The notes under the pieces: model-generated | Databases searched by the model: none | What the model saw: the letters and a program-made list of their open reading frames with translations, nothing else | Told to the model about the DNA's origin: nothing | Shown: in pieces, positions 1 through 8,687 of the stretch | Numbering within the stretch: the first letter of the stretch is position 1 | How the letters are laid out: the number at the start of each line of letters is the position of its first letter | Source of the DNA: ZC4RG30 sp039917615 | Lineage (GTDB): Bacteria > Pseudomonadota > Gammaproteobacteria > Steroidobacterales > Steroidobacteraceae | Assembly: GCA_039917615.1 (NCBI GenBank) | Contig: JBDSJD010000023.1 | Location: forward strand, 1 to 64,000 | Direction: 5' to 3' | Length of the DNA stretch: 64,000 bases | Made by a program: the position numbers and the translations under genes

Positions 1-89
1 ACGTATTGCTACGCCTGCTACCGCTCGACTTGCATGTGTTAAGCACGCCGCCAGCGTTCAATCTGAGCCAGGATCAAACTCTTCACTTG
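1..89 (-). rRNA. rrs: 16S ribosomal RNA, 5' end (partial)
   Basis: Read on the minus strand, this stretch carries the universal 16S start (GAGTTTGATCCTGGCTCAG), followed by the conserved ATTGAACGCTGGCGGC block and AACACATGCAAGTCGA. The mature 5' end is placed near 89 by alignment from memory to the E. coli start. The gene runs leftward out of the window, so only about 89 nt are present. It lies downstream of tyrS in the same direction, as in Pseudomonas. Short open frames over it are not genes. Confidence 0.97.
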
Positions 90-107
90 AAGCTTTTGAA
101 CTTTCAA

Positions 108-119
108 CTAAAAAGAGTG
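108..119 (-). promoter_or_regulatory. boxA-like antitermination element in the 16S leader
   Basis: On the minus strand the leader has CACTCTTTTTAG about 20 nt before the 16S start, resembling the rrn boxA (TGCTCTTTAACA). It is followed by a small inverted repeat (TTGAA-AG-TTCAA). Position and likeness suggest a Nus-factor loading site. The match is partial, so this is an inference. Confidence 0.45.
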
Positions 120-278
120 AACTCAAACCCATTGCTGGACTTTTTGGTCACTCGGTCATTGACACCAAAGTGCATGACGCGAGTCCCCACACAAATTACC
201 TGCCGAATTTTTAAATAGCACCGAGTCGCTGGGACACGGGGATTCGCCCTTCCCTTTCGGGGTCAGGCGGGGGGCGGA

Positions 279-306
279 AGTATAGCGGCAAGCCGCTCTC
301 CGTCAA
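279..306 (-). promoter_or_regulatory. rrn promoter P2 (proximal)
   Basis: Minus strand: -35 TTGACG at 301-306, a 16-bp spacer, and -10 TATACT at 279-284, followed by a GC-rich discriminator. An A-rich stretch (about 307-325) just upstream of the -35 looks like an UP element. The 16-bp spacing with near-consensus hexamers is typical of stringently controlled rRNA promoters. The leader from here to the 16S start is about 190 nt. Confidence 0.82.
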
Positions 307-379
307 CCCTGTTAAATGTCTTTTTTCTCGCCGTCGTTGCGGGGCATTTTGTGCACCGCAGTCGTCGTCGAGGGCGCGC

Positions 380-407
380 AGTATAGCCAGCGATGCTGCC
401 CTGTCAA
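380..407 (-). promoter_or_regulatory. rrn promoter P1 (distal)
   Basis: Minus strand: -35 TTGACA at 402-407, a 16-bp spacer, and -10 TATACT at 380-385, then a GC-rich discriminator. This is the same architecture as the second promoter 101 bp downstream, so the operon has tandem promoters. The AT-containing stretch at 408-435 could serve as an UP element. Confidence 0.82.
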
Positions 408-438
408 CGATCTTTCACAAAGCGCTGAAAAAGCCTGG

Positions 439-465
439 AAAACGCCGCCCGCGAGGGTTGCGGCG
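439..465 (-). terminator. possible tyrS terminator
   Basis: On the minus strand CGCCGC and GCGGCG (460-465 and 443-448) flank an 11-nt loop and are followed by TTTT (439-442). It lies just after the tyrS stop and before rrn P1, where a terminator is expected. The T-tract is short. Confidence 0.4.
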
Positions 466-488
466 ACGTTCGCCAGCAGGCTGCAAGG

Positions 489-1730
489 TCACTCCGGCGG
501 AGAGACCTGTACCCGCGCAAACTTCCGCGAGCCCAGCTGCAGGATGTATTCAGCGCCTGGCGTCAGGCGCATTTCACGATCCACTGTCTTGTTGCCATCA
601 ATCCGCACTGCGCCTTCCTGGATCTTGCGGTTCGCCTCGGAATTGCTGGCGGCAAGGCCGGCCTCTTTGAGCGCTGCGGCAAGCTTCAGGCCGCCGGCGT
701 CACTGCTGCCCAGGAACTGCAGCGGCAGGTCTGTGGGCTGGGTTTTCTGCGTGAAACGGGCGATAAAGGTCTCGCGGGCAGTCGTTGCTGCAGTGCGATC
801 ATGGAAGCGCGCCACGATCTCTTCTGCCAGCTCGAATTTGATGTCGCGCGGGTTGCGGCCCGCCGCCACCCCCTTCTTGAGGGCTTCCAGGTCCGCCAAC
901 GGCCGGAAACTCAGCAACTCGAAATAGCGCCACATGAGGTTGTCGGAGATCGACATCAACTTGCCGAACTGCGCGTCTGCGTCTTCGGCGATGCCTACGT
1001 AGTTGCCGAGGGATTTGGACATCTTGTTGACGCCGTCGAGACCCTCGAGCAGCGGCATGGTGATCACCACCTGCGGCTCCTGCCCGTATTGCTCCTGCAG
1101 GTTGCGGCCCACAAGCAGGTTGAATTTCTGGTCGGTCCCGCCGAGTTCGACATCTGCCTTCATCGCCACCGAGTCATACCCCTGCACCAGCGGGTACAGG
1201 AATTCATGCAAGGCGATTGACTGGTTCGACTTGAAGCGCTTGGTGAAGTCGTCGCGCTCGAGCATGCGCGCCACCGTATGTTTTGCGGCGATTTCGATGA
1301 GGCCGGAAGCGGGCATCGAACCGAACCAGCGTGAGTTGAAGTCGACACGCGTCTTGCTCGCATCAAGGATCTTGAACACCTGCTTTTCGTAGGTGATCGC
1401 GTTGGCTTTGATGGCATCGGGCGTCAGACGCGGTCGCGTGGCATTGCGACCGGTGGGGTCGCCGATCATGCCGGTGAAATCCCCGATCAGGAACACCACT
1501 TCGTGACCAAACTGCTGGAATTGCCGCATCTTGTTCAGCAGCACGGTGTGCCCCAGATGCAGATCCGGCGCCGTGGGGTCGAAGCCGGCCTTGATGACCA
1601 GCGGGCGGTCTTTCGTAAGCTTGCGGACCAGATCCGCTGCGGTGAGTACTTCCTGAGTGCCGCGCGCGAGTTCCGCGTACTGTCCGGCGAGGGGGCCGGA
1701 AAGCTCCGGCGTGCTGTCTTTGTCGGTCAT
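489..1730 (-). CDS. tyrS: Tyrosyl-tRNA synthetase
   Basis: Class I aminoacyl-tRNA synthetase charging tRNA-Tyr with tyrosine in the cytosol. The 413-residue protein has the HIGH-type signature as HLGH near residues 58-61, the KMSKS loop as NKMSKSLGN near residue 235, and a C-terminal S4-like RNA-binding region (VRIDGNKTVDREMRL). The HLGH form and the length fit the TyrZ/type-2 TyrRS common in Pseudomonas and other proteobacteria. The start is the ATG at 1730; an in-frame TTG four codons upstream is less likely. It is transcribed toward the rrn operon and is divergent from the M23 peptidase gene across about 140 bp. Confidence 0.97.
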   Translation of the reverse strand: MTDKDSTPELSGPLAGQYAELARGTQEVLTAADLVRKLTKDRPLVIKAGFDPTAPDLHLGHTVLLNKMRQFQQFGHEVVFLIGDFTGMIGDPTGRNATRPRLTPDAIKANAITYEKQVFKILDASKTRVDFNSRWFGSMPASGLIEIAAKHTVARMLERDDFTKRFKSNQSIALHEFLYPLVQGYDSVAMKADVELGGTDQKFNLLVGRNLQEQYGQEPQVVITMPLLEGLDGVNKMSKSLGNYVGIAEDADAQFGKLMSISDNLMWRYFELLSFRPLADLEALKKGVAAGRNPRDIKFELAEEIVARFHDRTAATTARETFIARFTQKTQPTDLPLQFLGSSDAGGLKLAAALKEAGLAASNSEANRKIQEGAVRIDGNKTVDREMRLTPGAEYILQLGSRKFARVQVSPPE

Positions 1731-1869
1731 GTTGCGACCCAAGAATAGCCGAAGGCAGTAAGAGTCGTGCTGCCAGTCGCAATTTCGGCTTTTTACGGGT
1801 GCCGAGCAATTGACCGTTCGCGCATCATTACGCTAGTTTCCCTGGATTATTATGTAACAGGCTGATCTG

Positions 1870-3210
1870 GTGACAGTTTCCCGAATCTCCTCCCCCCCTT
1901 CCAGAGCTCGCGGTAACTTTGTGCCGCTGCGTGGGCTGCAGTTGCTGTGCTGCGCCGCCGTGGCCGCCGTGGGTCTGCACATATCTTTCGGCCTCGGGCA
2001 GCGCACGGACCCCGCGCGGGTGGCGATCAGCGCCTTCGAAACAGCGCGCCAGGGCGAATCGCCTGTCGATACCGCCCTGCAGGCAGCCCGCGCCGGACTG
2101 TCGGAAATCAAGGTGGTGGTCAAACGCAACGACACGCTGGACCAGATCTTCCGGCGGCTTGAGTTCTCTCTGTCGGACCTGGCCAATATCCGTGCCCTGG
2201 ATGCGGCGCGGCACGCGCTGGACCGGTTGCGACCTGGCGACCTGCTCACTTTCTTCATTCGGGGTGAACAACTGGTGGCCCTGGTGCGCCCGGTTTCACT
2301 GAGCCAGACCCTCCGCGTGGAACGCAACGACACCGACCAGTTCGTGGCCAGTGTCGAAGAAGTGCCGCTGCAGAAGAATGTAGTTACCGCGTCGGGAACG
2401 ATCGAATCATCATTTTATGCGGCCAGCGCTGAGGCGGGTCTGCGTGTCGCCACGATCATGGCTCTGGAAGAACAAGTGTTCCAGTGGGACATCAATTTCT
2501 TCAGTCTGCCCGCGGGAGATTCCTTCACGGTGATCTACGAACACCTGGAACGCGACGGCGTAGTGGTCGCGGATGGTGACGTGCTGGCAGCTGACTTTGT
2601 CAATGACGGCAAGCTTGTCCGCGCGGTGCGCTACGTAAACGCCGAAGGCAAGGCGGGATTCTATACCCCGGAAGGCATCAGCGTGCGCAAGGCCTTCCTC
2701 AAGGCGCCGCTACTGTTCTCGCGCATCAGCTCGGGTTTCAATCCGAACCGCAGGCATCCGGTGCTGAACACCATCCGCGCGCACCGCGGGGTGGACTACG
2801 CCGCGCCCTCCGGAACGGAAGTACGCGCGGTCAGCGCGGGCCGTGTGCAGTTCCGCGGCGTGAAAGGCGGCTTCGGCAATGTGGTCGAGATCGCGCATTC
2901 CAAAAAAATCCTTACGCGATATGGACACCTGTCGCGATTTGCCAAGAATGCTGCGGCGGGTTCGAAGGTCGAGCAGGGAGAGATCATCGGCTACGTTGGC
3001 AGCACCGGCCTTGCCACCGGCCCGCACCTGCACTTCGAATTCATGAAGGGCGGCGTGTATGTGGATCCGCAGGAGGCCATCCGTAGCGGCGAAGCGGGGC
3101 CGCAGGTGCCGGCGTCGGAGCGCGACGAATTTGCGCTGCAGACCGCGCCGCTGCTGGCCCAGCTGGATGCGCGCCGGGCCGCAACCGGCGCGGCGCTGGT
3201 AGCGCGCTAA
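1870..3210 (+). CDS. M23-family peptidoglycan endopeptidase, membrane anchored (MepM-like)
   Basis: Predicted zinc endopeptidase that cuts peptidoglycan cross-links in the periplasm. A single N-terminal hydrophobic segment (about residues 21-42) acts as a signal anchor. A LysM/OapA-like region follows (KRNDTLDQIFRRLEF to about residue 130). The C-terminal M23 domain (about 295-400) has the metal motif HRGVDYAAP (His305, Asp309) and the HLHFEF motif (His386, His388). The start is GTG, preceded by a weak AGG. The gene precedes anmK by 16 bp, linking wall cleavage with recycling of its products. The same neighbour pair occurs downstream of tyrS in Pseudomonas. Confidence 0.9.
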   Translation: MTVSRISSPPSRARGNFVPLRGLQLLCCAAVAAVGLHISFGLGQRTDPARVAISAFETARQGESPVDTALQAARAGLSEIKVVVKRNDTLDQIFRRLEFSLSDLANIRALDAARHALDRLRPGDLLTFFIRGEQLVALVRPVSLSQTLRVERNDTDQFVASVEEVPLQKNVVTASGTIESSFYAASAEAGLRVATIMALEEQVFQWDINFFSLPAGDSFTVIYEHLERDGVVVADGDVLAADFVNDGKLVRAVRYVNAEGKAGFYTPEGISVRKAFLKAPLLFSRISSGFNPNRRHPVLNTIRAHRGVDYAAPSGTEVRAVSAGRVQFRGVKGGFGNVVEIAHSKKILTRYGHLSRFAKNAAAGSKVEQGEIIGYVGSTGLATGPHLHFEFMKGGVYVDPQEAIRSGEAGPQVPASERDEFALQTAPLLAQLDARRAATGAALVAR

Positions 3211-3226
3211 ACAGCGAGCAGACCAC

Positions 3227-4345
3227 ATGCCTCTCTATGCCGGCCTGATCTCCGGCACCAGCATGGACGGCGTGGAAGCCGTGCTGCTCGATATCGGGCA
3301 GGAGCGCTTTGCAATCGCCGGTGCGCTGCATGTGGACTATCCGCCGGCGCTGGCGCTGCGGTTGAAGAGTGCGGTGGCCCATCCCGAGGCCTGCAATCTG
3401 GATGAACTCGGCTCCCTTGATGCACAGGTGGGCGAGGTTTTCGCCGGGGCCGCCGTGCAGCTGATGGATGACGCTGGTATCGATGCGGCGCAGGTGCGCG
3501 CCATCGGTAGCCATGGGCAGACGCTGTTGCATCGACCGATGGCTACCCCGTCCTTCACCCTACAGATCGGCGATGCCAACCGTATTGCCGAGCGCACCGG
3601 CATCGACGTGGTGGCAGACTTCCGGCGCCGCGACATGGCCGCAGGGGGCGAGGCCGCACCACTGGTGCCCGCATTCCACGCGGCAGCATTCGCGGTTCCA
3701 GGAGCGGCATGTGTGGTGGTCAATATCGGTGGCATCTCGAACATCACGGTGCTGGGTGCGGATGGCAGCGTGTCGGGCTTCGATACCGGGCCCGGCAATT
3801 GCCTGATGGACCTGTGGGCGACCGAACACCTGGGTATGCCGTTCGACAGGGATGGCGCCCTGGCAGCGCGCGGGCAGGTGCATGCACCCCTGTTGCAGTT
3901 GCTGCTGCAGGAGCCATACCTGCAGCGTCGCCCCCCGAAAAGCACCGGCCGCGAACTGTTTCAGCGCGACTGGATGCAGCGCGCACTCGATGTGCATCCC
4001 GCCGGCATTGCAGATGTACAGGCCACACTGAACGAATACACCGCCGCCACCATTGCCGCCGCGATTCGGCAATTCACCGATGTACAGCCGCACGAATTGC
4101 TGGTCTGCGGTGGCGGCGCCTGCAACGCGGAGCTGATGCGCCGACTGCAGCTGCAGTTGCCGAAGGCTCGGGTGCAGAGCACCGCCGCCCGCGGCATCGC
4201 CCCACAACATGTTGAGGCTGCGCTGTTCGCGTGGCTGGCACATCGGTTCATCGTCGGGTTGCCCGGCAACCTTGTTGCCGTGACCGGCGCGCGCGGGCCG
4301 CGAGTGCTCGGGGCACTGCATCGCGGCGCTGTCACAGGAACGTAA
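3227..4345 (+). CDS. anmK: Anhydro-N-acetylmuramic acid kinase
   Basis: Phosphorylates and opens 1,6-anhydro-MurNAc to MurNAc-6-phosphate during peptidoglycan recycling. The 372-residue protein starts with the family signature GLISGTSMDGVEAVLLD, and has the ATP-binding motifs INIGGISN-like (VNIGGISNIT) and GFDTGPGNCLMD. The length is normal. It follows the M23 peptidase, and its TAA shares its last base with the ATG of ppk1 (TAATG), so translation of the two is probably coupled. AmpD, another recycling enzyme, is encoded at 33445-33990. Confidence 0.96.
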   Translation: MPLYAGLISGTSMDGVEAVLLDIGQERFAIAGALHVDYPPALALRLKSAVAHPEACNLDELGSLDAQVGEVFAGAAVQLMDDAGIDAAQVRAIGSHGQTLLHRPMATPSFTLQIGDANRIAERTGIDVVADFRRRDMAAGGEAAPLVPAFHAAAFAVPGAACVVVNIGGISNITVLGADGSVSGFDTGPGNCLMDLWATEHLGMPFDRDGALAARGQVHAPLLQLLLQEPYLQRRPPKSTGRELFQRDWMQRALDVHPAGIADVQATLNEYTAATIAAAIRQFTDVQPHELLVCGGGACNAELMRRLQLQLPKARVQSTAARGIAPQHVEAALFAWLAHRFIVGLPGNLVAVTGARGPRVLGALHRGAVTGT

Positions 4346-6417
4346 TGTTCGTGCCACAGCATGCGCCGTCAACCATGGACCTGTTCATCAACCGCGAGCT
4401 GTCTTTGCTGGAGTTCAACCAGCGGGTTCTGGCACTTGCCATGGACACGAAGCTGCCGCTGCTGGAGAGGCTGCGTTTTCTTTGCATTTCCTCCAGCAAT
4501 CTCGATGAGTTCTTCGAGATCAGGGTGGCTGGCCTCAAGCAGCTGGAAGATCTCGGCACACCGATCAACAGTCCGGATCGCACGCCAGTCGAAGAGCAGC
4601 TGGCTGCGATTCAGCAGCGCGCGGCGCGACTGATAGCCGACCAGTACACCTGCCTGAACCACCAGTTGCTGCCGGAGTTGCATGCCAATGGCGTGCGTCT
4701 GCAGACCCGCGACACCTGGTCGGCGCCGGACCGCGCCTGGCTCGAGCAGCATTTCCACAATGAGGTGGAGCCGGTGCTGAGCCCGATGGGTTTGGATCCG
4801 GCGCGGCCGTTTCCGCGCATTCAGAATAAGAGCCTGAACTTCGTTGTATGTCTCAAGGGCAAAGATGCATTCGGCCGTGACACGGACCTGGCTGTGGTGC
4901 AGGTGCCACGCTCGCTGCCGCGCGTGGTGCGCGTGCCCAAGGCCGACGGCGGCATCGCACTGGTACTGCTGTCGAACATCGTCGCCGAGTTTATGGCCCT
5001 GCTGTTCCCTGGCATGGAAGTGAACGGCTGTTACCCGTTCCGGGTTACCCGCAACAGTGACCTGTTCGTCGACGAAGAAGAAATCGACGACCTCAGGCGG
5101 GCGCTCGAGGGCGAACTCGCACACCGCCGCTATGGGGCCGCCGTGCGGCTGGAGACCTCCACCGATTGCCCCGAAGGCGTGGCGGACTTCCTGTTGCAGC
5201 ACTTCTCGCTCGAGCGCCAGGATCTGTACCGCGTGCCGGGGCCAGTGAACCTGAACCGGTTGTCGGTTATCTACGAGCTGGTCATGCGCGCCGATCTGAA
5301 ATATCCACCGTTCGCGCCAACGCTGCCACCGGCAGCGCTCGGCACCGATCAGTTCGATCTGCTGCGCTCCCGTGATGTGCTGCTACAGCATCCCTTCCAC
5401 AGTCTTGCGCCGGTGATGGATTTCCTGCGGCAGGCTGCGTCGGATCCACAGGTGCTGGCGATCAAGCAGACGCTGTACCGGACTGGCTCTGATTCGCCAA
5501 TCGTCGACGCCCTGGTGGCTGCTGCGCACAATGGCAAGGATGTCACCGCAATTATCGAGCTGCGCGCCCGCTTTGACGAGGAAGCCAATATTGGCCTCGC
5601 CAATCGTCTGCAGGAAGCGGGCGTGCACGTGGTGTACGGCGTGGTGGGCTACAAGACGCATGCAAAGATGCTGCTGGTGGTACGGCGGGAGAGTGAAGGC
5701 CTGCGGCGTTACTGCCACCTGGGCACGGGCAACTATCACCACAAGACCGCGCGCGCCTACACCGACTACGGACTACTCACGGCCAACGAATCCATCGGGC
5801 TCGATGTGCATGAGATCTTCCTGCAGCTGACCAGCCTCACGCGCACGCCGAAACTGCGGCAGTTGCTGCAGTCGCCGTTCACCATGCACGAGCGGCTGCT
5901 GCAGATGATCGGCGAGCAGGGTGGGCGGGCGCGCGATGGCAGCACCGGCCGCATCGTGGCGCGCATGAATGCTTTGACCGAGCCGCAGGTTATCGAAGCC
6001 CTGTACGACGCTTCCCGCGCTGGCGCACAGATTGATCTGATCGTGCGGGGCACCTGCGCGTTGCGGCCCGGCGTGATCGGCGTTTCGGAGAATATCCGCG
6101 TACGCTCGATTGTCGGGCGCTTTCTGGAACACCCACGGGTGTGGTGCTTTGGTGAAGGGCCAAAGGCGCACTTGTATTGCAGCAGCGCGGACTGGATGGA
6201 GCGCAATCTTTTCCGCCGCGTGGAGGTGGCGTTTCCGATACTGGATCCGGCGCTGCACGCATCCATTCGCGCTGACCTTGATCTGTATCTGACCGACACC
6301 GCCGACGCCTGGCTACTGCAGACGGACGGCACCTATCGGCATGCCGATGCGGGCGCGAATCCGCCCTTGTCGGCGCAGGAAACCCTGCTGCAACGCTGCA
6401 GCGAGATCAGGACGTAA
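4345..6417 (+). CDS. ppk1: Polyphosphate kinase 1
   Basis: Makes inorganic polyphosphate from ATP reversibly. The 690-residue protein begins FINRELSLLEFNQRVL, typical of PPK1. It contains the autophosphorylated histidine in YKTHAKMLLVVRRE (His439) and the second conserved histidine in KAHLYCSSADWMERNLFRR (His609). The start chosen is the ATG overlapping the anmK stop, with AGGA upstream; a longer in-frame extension lies inside anmK and is not conserved. It is convergent with the exopolyphosphatase gene, so polyphosphate synthesis and breakdown genes face each other across 39 bp. Confidence 0.97.
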   Translation: MFVPQHAPSTMDLFINRELSLLEFNQRVLALAMDTKLPLLERLRFLCISSSNLDEFFEIRVAGLKQLEDLGTPINSPDRTPVEEQLAAIQQRAARLIADQYTCLNHQLLPELHANGVRLQTRDTWSAPDRAWLEQHFHNEVEPVLSPMGLDPARPFPRIQNKSLNFVVCLKGKDAFGRDTDLAVVQVPRSLPRVVRVPKADGGIALVLLSNIVAEFMALLFPGMEVNGCYPFRVTRNSDLFVDEEEIDDLRRALEGELAHRRYGAAVRLETSTDCPEGVADFLLQHFSLERQDLYRVPGPVNLNRLSVIYELVMRADLKYPPFAPTLPPAALGTDQFDLLRSRDVLLQHPFHSLAPVMDFLRQAASDPQVLAIKQTLYRTGSDSPIVDALVAAAHNGKDVTAIIELRARFDEEANIGLANRLQEAGVHVVYGVVGYKTHAKMLLVVRRESEGLRRYCHLGTGNYHHKTARAYTDYGLLTANESIGLDVHEIFLQLTSLTRTPKLRQLLQSPFTMHERLLQMIGEQGGRARDGSTGRIVARMNALTEPQVIEALYDASRAGAQIDLIVRGTCALRPGVIGVSENIRVRSIVGRFLEHPRVWCFGEGPKAHLYCSSADWMERNLFRRVEVAFPILDPALHASIRADLDLYLTDTADAWLLQTDGTYRHADAGANPPLSAQETLLQRCSEIRT

Positions 6418-6456
6418 GCACTCGCAGTCTGGCTGAGCAAGCAACCGGCCGCGTTT

Positions 6457-7965
6457 TCAGGCGGTATACACTCGTAGCCGAAGTCCCTGCGCGCGCAGAT
6501 GATCGATCTCGTCGTTGAGGTCCGCGGCGGTCAACGGATGGTCGCGGAACGAGCGCACCCCAAAGCGCAGTTCCAGCGTGCGCGGTCGGCCTACCAGCGC
6601 CACTTCGGGTATCGGCGTGTCGCTGCGGTCACGATGCAGCAATACCGCAAGACGCAGGATCAGCATGAGATACAAGCCGCGGGAATCCCACGGCGGGATG
6701 AGATCCTCGGTGCCATCCATCGACAGCTTGCGGCGATGTGCGCCCACCAGTCGCGCCAGCAGGGTCTGCTCTTCGCGTGCGAAGCCTGGCATGTCGGCAT
6801 TCTCAAGCAGATAGGCGCCGTGGCGATGGTAGCCGCTGTGGGCCACATCGAGCCCGATCTCGTGCAGGCGGCAGGCCCAGACCAGCGCAAGCTCCGCCAG
6901 TGGCTCCTGCAACTGCCAGCTTTCCTGCACCTGCGCCAGCAGCCGCAGCGCGGTTTCTTCCACCCGCGCTGCCTGGGCCACGTCAACGTGGTAGCGCAAC
7001 TGCATCGACTTCACGGTGCGCTCGCGGGCGTCTTCGTCGGTGTAACGGCCGATCATGTCGTAGAGCAGGCCCTCGCGCATCGCGCCCTCGCTCCAGCGCA
7101 TCTGTTCGATCTTGAGCTGCGAGAACACTGCGCCAAGGATGGCCACGCCGCCGGCGAACACATTGCGACGCTCGGGTGTGACCGCCTGCAGTGGAATGGC
7201 GTCTGTGCGCCCTGCTTCGCACAACTTCTCGATGATGGCATCCACGCCGGCGCGCGTGATCACGGTGGCCTTGGGATCAATCTCGCGGCAGGCATCCAGG
7301 ATTGAACGTACGCTGCCGGAACTGCCGGCAGCGGATTCCCAGCCGAGTTTGACGAAGGTCGCCTGCACCGGTTCAAGCTGCTGCTTTCCCATCAGCACCG
7401 CGCGATCAAAGCGTTTTGCCGACAGTTTGCCGTCGCCGAAGAACCGCGCGCTCATGCCCACGCAGCCGAGATTGACGCTTTCCAGTTCAAGTGGTTCGGC
7501 GCCGCGGCCCACGATGAGCTCCGTGCTGCCGCCACCGATATCCACGACCAGCCGGTTGCCTGCTTCCTGCGGCAGGAATTGCGACACACCGGAATAGATC
7601 AGTCTGGCTTCTTCGCGGCCCGCAATGATCTCGACCGGATGGCCCAGTGCCTCGCGGGCACGTTCGAGAAATGCCTGCTTGCGCCGCGCGCGCCGCAGTG
7701 CGCTGGTGCCTACCACGCGCACGGTATCGGCGTGCATGTCGGAGATTCTCTGCCCGAAGCGTTTGAGACAGGCCAGCGCGCGCGCGGCAACATCCTTGTC
7801 GAGGCGCCCGTCGTCATCGAGCCCCGCGCCAAGTTGCACCATCTCGCGCAAGCGATCGATGACGACCAGCTGGCCGTCGCGATATTGCGCGACAACCATG
7901 TGAAAACTGTTGGAACCCAGATCGACCGCAGCCAGCACATCCGGCAAGCGGGCGCGGCGACTCAC
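6457..7965 (-). CDS. ppx: Exopolyphosphatase (Ppx/GppA family)
   Basis: Hydrolyses terminal phosphates from polyphosphate and possibly pppGpp. The 502-residue protein has the actin-like ATPase-fold motifs AAVDLGSNSFHMVV at the N-terminus and VVDIGGGSTELIVGRG near residue 145, then a C-terminal HD-like helical domain (HEIGLDVAHSGYHRHGAYLL). Length and C-domain fit Ppx better than the shorter Ppx1 forms. It is the last gene of a leftward run with rppH, the coiled-coil protein, bactofilin and erpA (7 bp after erpA). Confidence 0.94.
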   Translation of the reverse strand: MSRRARLPDVLAAVDLGSNSFHMVVAQYRDGQLVVIDRLREMVQLGAGLDDDGRLDKDVAARALACLKRFGQRISDMHADTVRVVGTSALRRARRKQAFLERAREALGHPVEIIAGREEARLIYSGVSQFLPQEAGNRLVVDIGGGSTELIVGRGAEPLELESVNLGCVGMSARFFGDGKLSAKRFDRAVLMGKQQLEPVQATFVKLGWESAAGSSGSVRSILDACREIDPKATVITRAGVDAIIEKLCEAGRTDAIPLQAVTPERRNVFAGGVAILGAVFSQLKIEQMRWSEGAMREGLLYDMIGRYTDEDARERTVKSMQLRYHVDVAQAARVEETALRLLAQVQESWQLQEPLAELALVWACRLHEIGLDVAHSGYHRHGAYLLENADMPGFAREEQTLLARLVGAHRRKLSMDGTEDLIPPWDSRGLYLMLILRLAVLLHRDRSDTPIPEVALVGRPRTLELRFGVRSFRDHPLTAADLNDEIDHLRAQGLRLRVYTA

Positions 7966-7972
7966 GCGGCTC

Positions 7973-8308
7973 TCAGGCGGCGAATGATGATCCGCAGCCG
8001 CAGGTCGTGGACGCGTGGGGATTGCGGATCACGAACTGGGCGCCTTCCAGCCCCTCGCGGTAGTCGATTTCTGCACCGCTGAGATATTGGTAGCTCATGG
8101 GATCGACCAGCAGCTTCACCCCAAGCTTCTCTACCTGGGTGTCGCCTTCTTCGCTGTTCTCGTCGAATTCAAAGCCGTATTGCATGCCGGAGCAGCCGCC
8201 GCCCTGCACGTAGACACGCAGCATCAGCGCCGGATTGCCTTCGTCGCGGATCAGTTCGGCGACCTTGGCCGCTGCCGCATCGGTAAAAATGATGTTTTCG
8301 TCACTCAT
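7973..8308 (-). CDS. erpA: Iron-sulfur cluster insertion protein ErpA
   Basis: A-type carrier that delivers Fe-S clusters to apo-enzymes. The 111-residue protein has the three cluster cysteines in the A-type pattern: Cys39 in GGGCSGMQYGFEFDE, and Cys103 and Cys105 in the C-terminal TCGCGSSFAA. The length and the Met after CSG fit ErpA rather than IscA, but that split is by recall. Its ATG overlaps the bactofilin stop by 4 bp (ATGA), implying translational coupling. Confidence 0.93.
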   Translation of the reverse strand: MSDENIIFTDAAAAKVAELIRDEGNPALMLRVYVQGGGCSGMQYGFEFDENSEEGDTQVEKLGVKLLVDPMSYQYLSGAEIDYREGLEGAQFVIRNPHASTTCGCGSSFAA

Positions 8309-8679
8309 GAGCCGGCCTCGCTGCCTGTCAGCTTGATCAGTTTACCCTTGATGTGGGCCCCGGCGGCCATTTCAATCGTGCCGTAGTGCAGATTGCCCTC
8401 GACCCGGGCCCTGGGGCCCAGTACCACGCGCCCGCGGGCCTGGATATCGCCAAGCACGGTGCCATGCAACTCCACCATGTGGGCCACGACCGACCCCTCG
8501 ACGACGGCGGTCTCGCTGATGACCAAGCGAGATGCAGCATCTGAAGCCGCCCGGACATTGCCGGCCACGGCGCCCTCCAGATGCAGGCCGCCGCTGAACT
8601 GCAAATCGCCCTGGATGCGGGTGCTGGCGCTGACAAGCGTATCGATCAGCGGCCCGGATTTTTGCTGTCGCCGGAACAT
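8305..8679 (-). CDS. Bactofilin family cytoskeletal protein
   Basis: Polymer-forming cytoskeletal protein with the short right-handed beta-helix typical of bactofilins: repeated units such as IQGDLQFSGGLHLEGAVAGNV, VVEGSVVAHMVELHGTVLGDI and ARVEGNLHYGTIEMAAGAHIKGKL. The start ATG (8679, MFRRQQKSGP) matches the usual bactofilin N-terminus; a TTG four codons earlier overlaps the preceding stop. The 124-residue length is normal. Bactofilins form membrane-associated filaments that scaffold cell-wall enzymes or polarity factors. The gene sits directly after a bitopic coiled-coil protein gene, a possible partner (inference). Confidence 0.88.
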   Translation of the reverse strand: MFRRQQKSGPLIDTLVSASTRIQGDLQFSGGLHLEGAVAGNVRAASDAASRLVISETAVVEGSVVAHMVELHGTVLGDIQARGRVVLGPRARVEGNLHYGTIEMAAGAHIKGKLIKLTGSEAGS

Positions 8680-8687
8680 GGATGCGG

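Noticed and set aside
6..218. Open frame over the 16S start and leader
   Set aside because: It overlaps an unmistakable 16S rRNA gene on the other strand.
3560..4372. 270-codon antisense frame over anmK
   Set aside because: High GC makes long antisense frames common; no domain is visible and the sense gene is secure.
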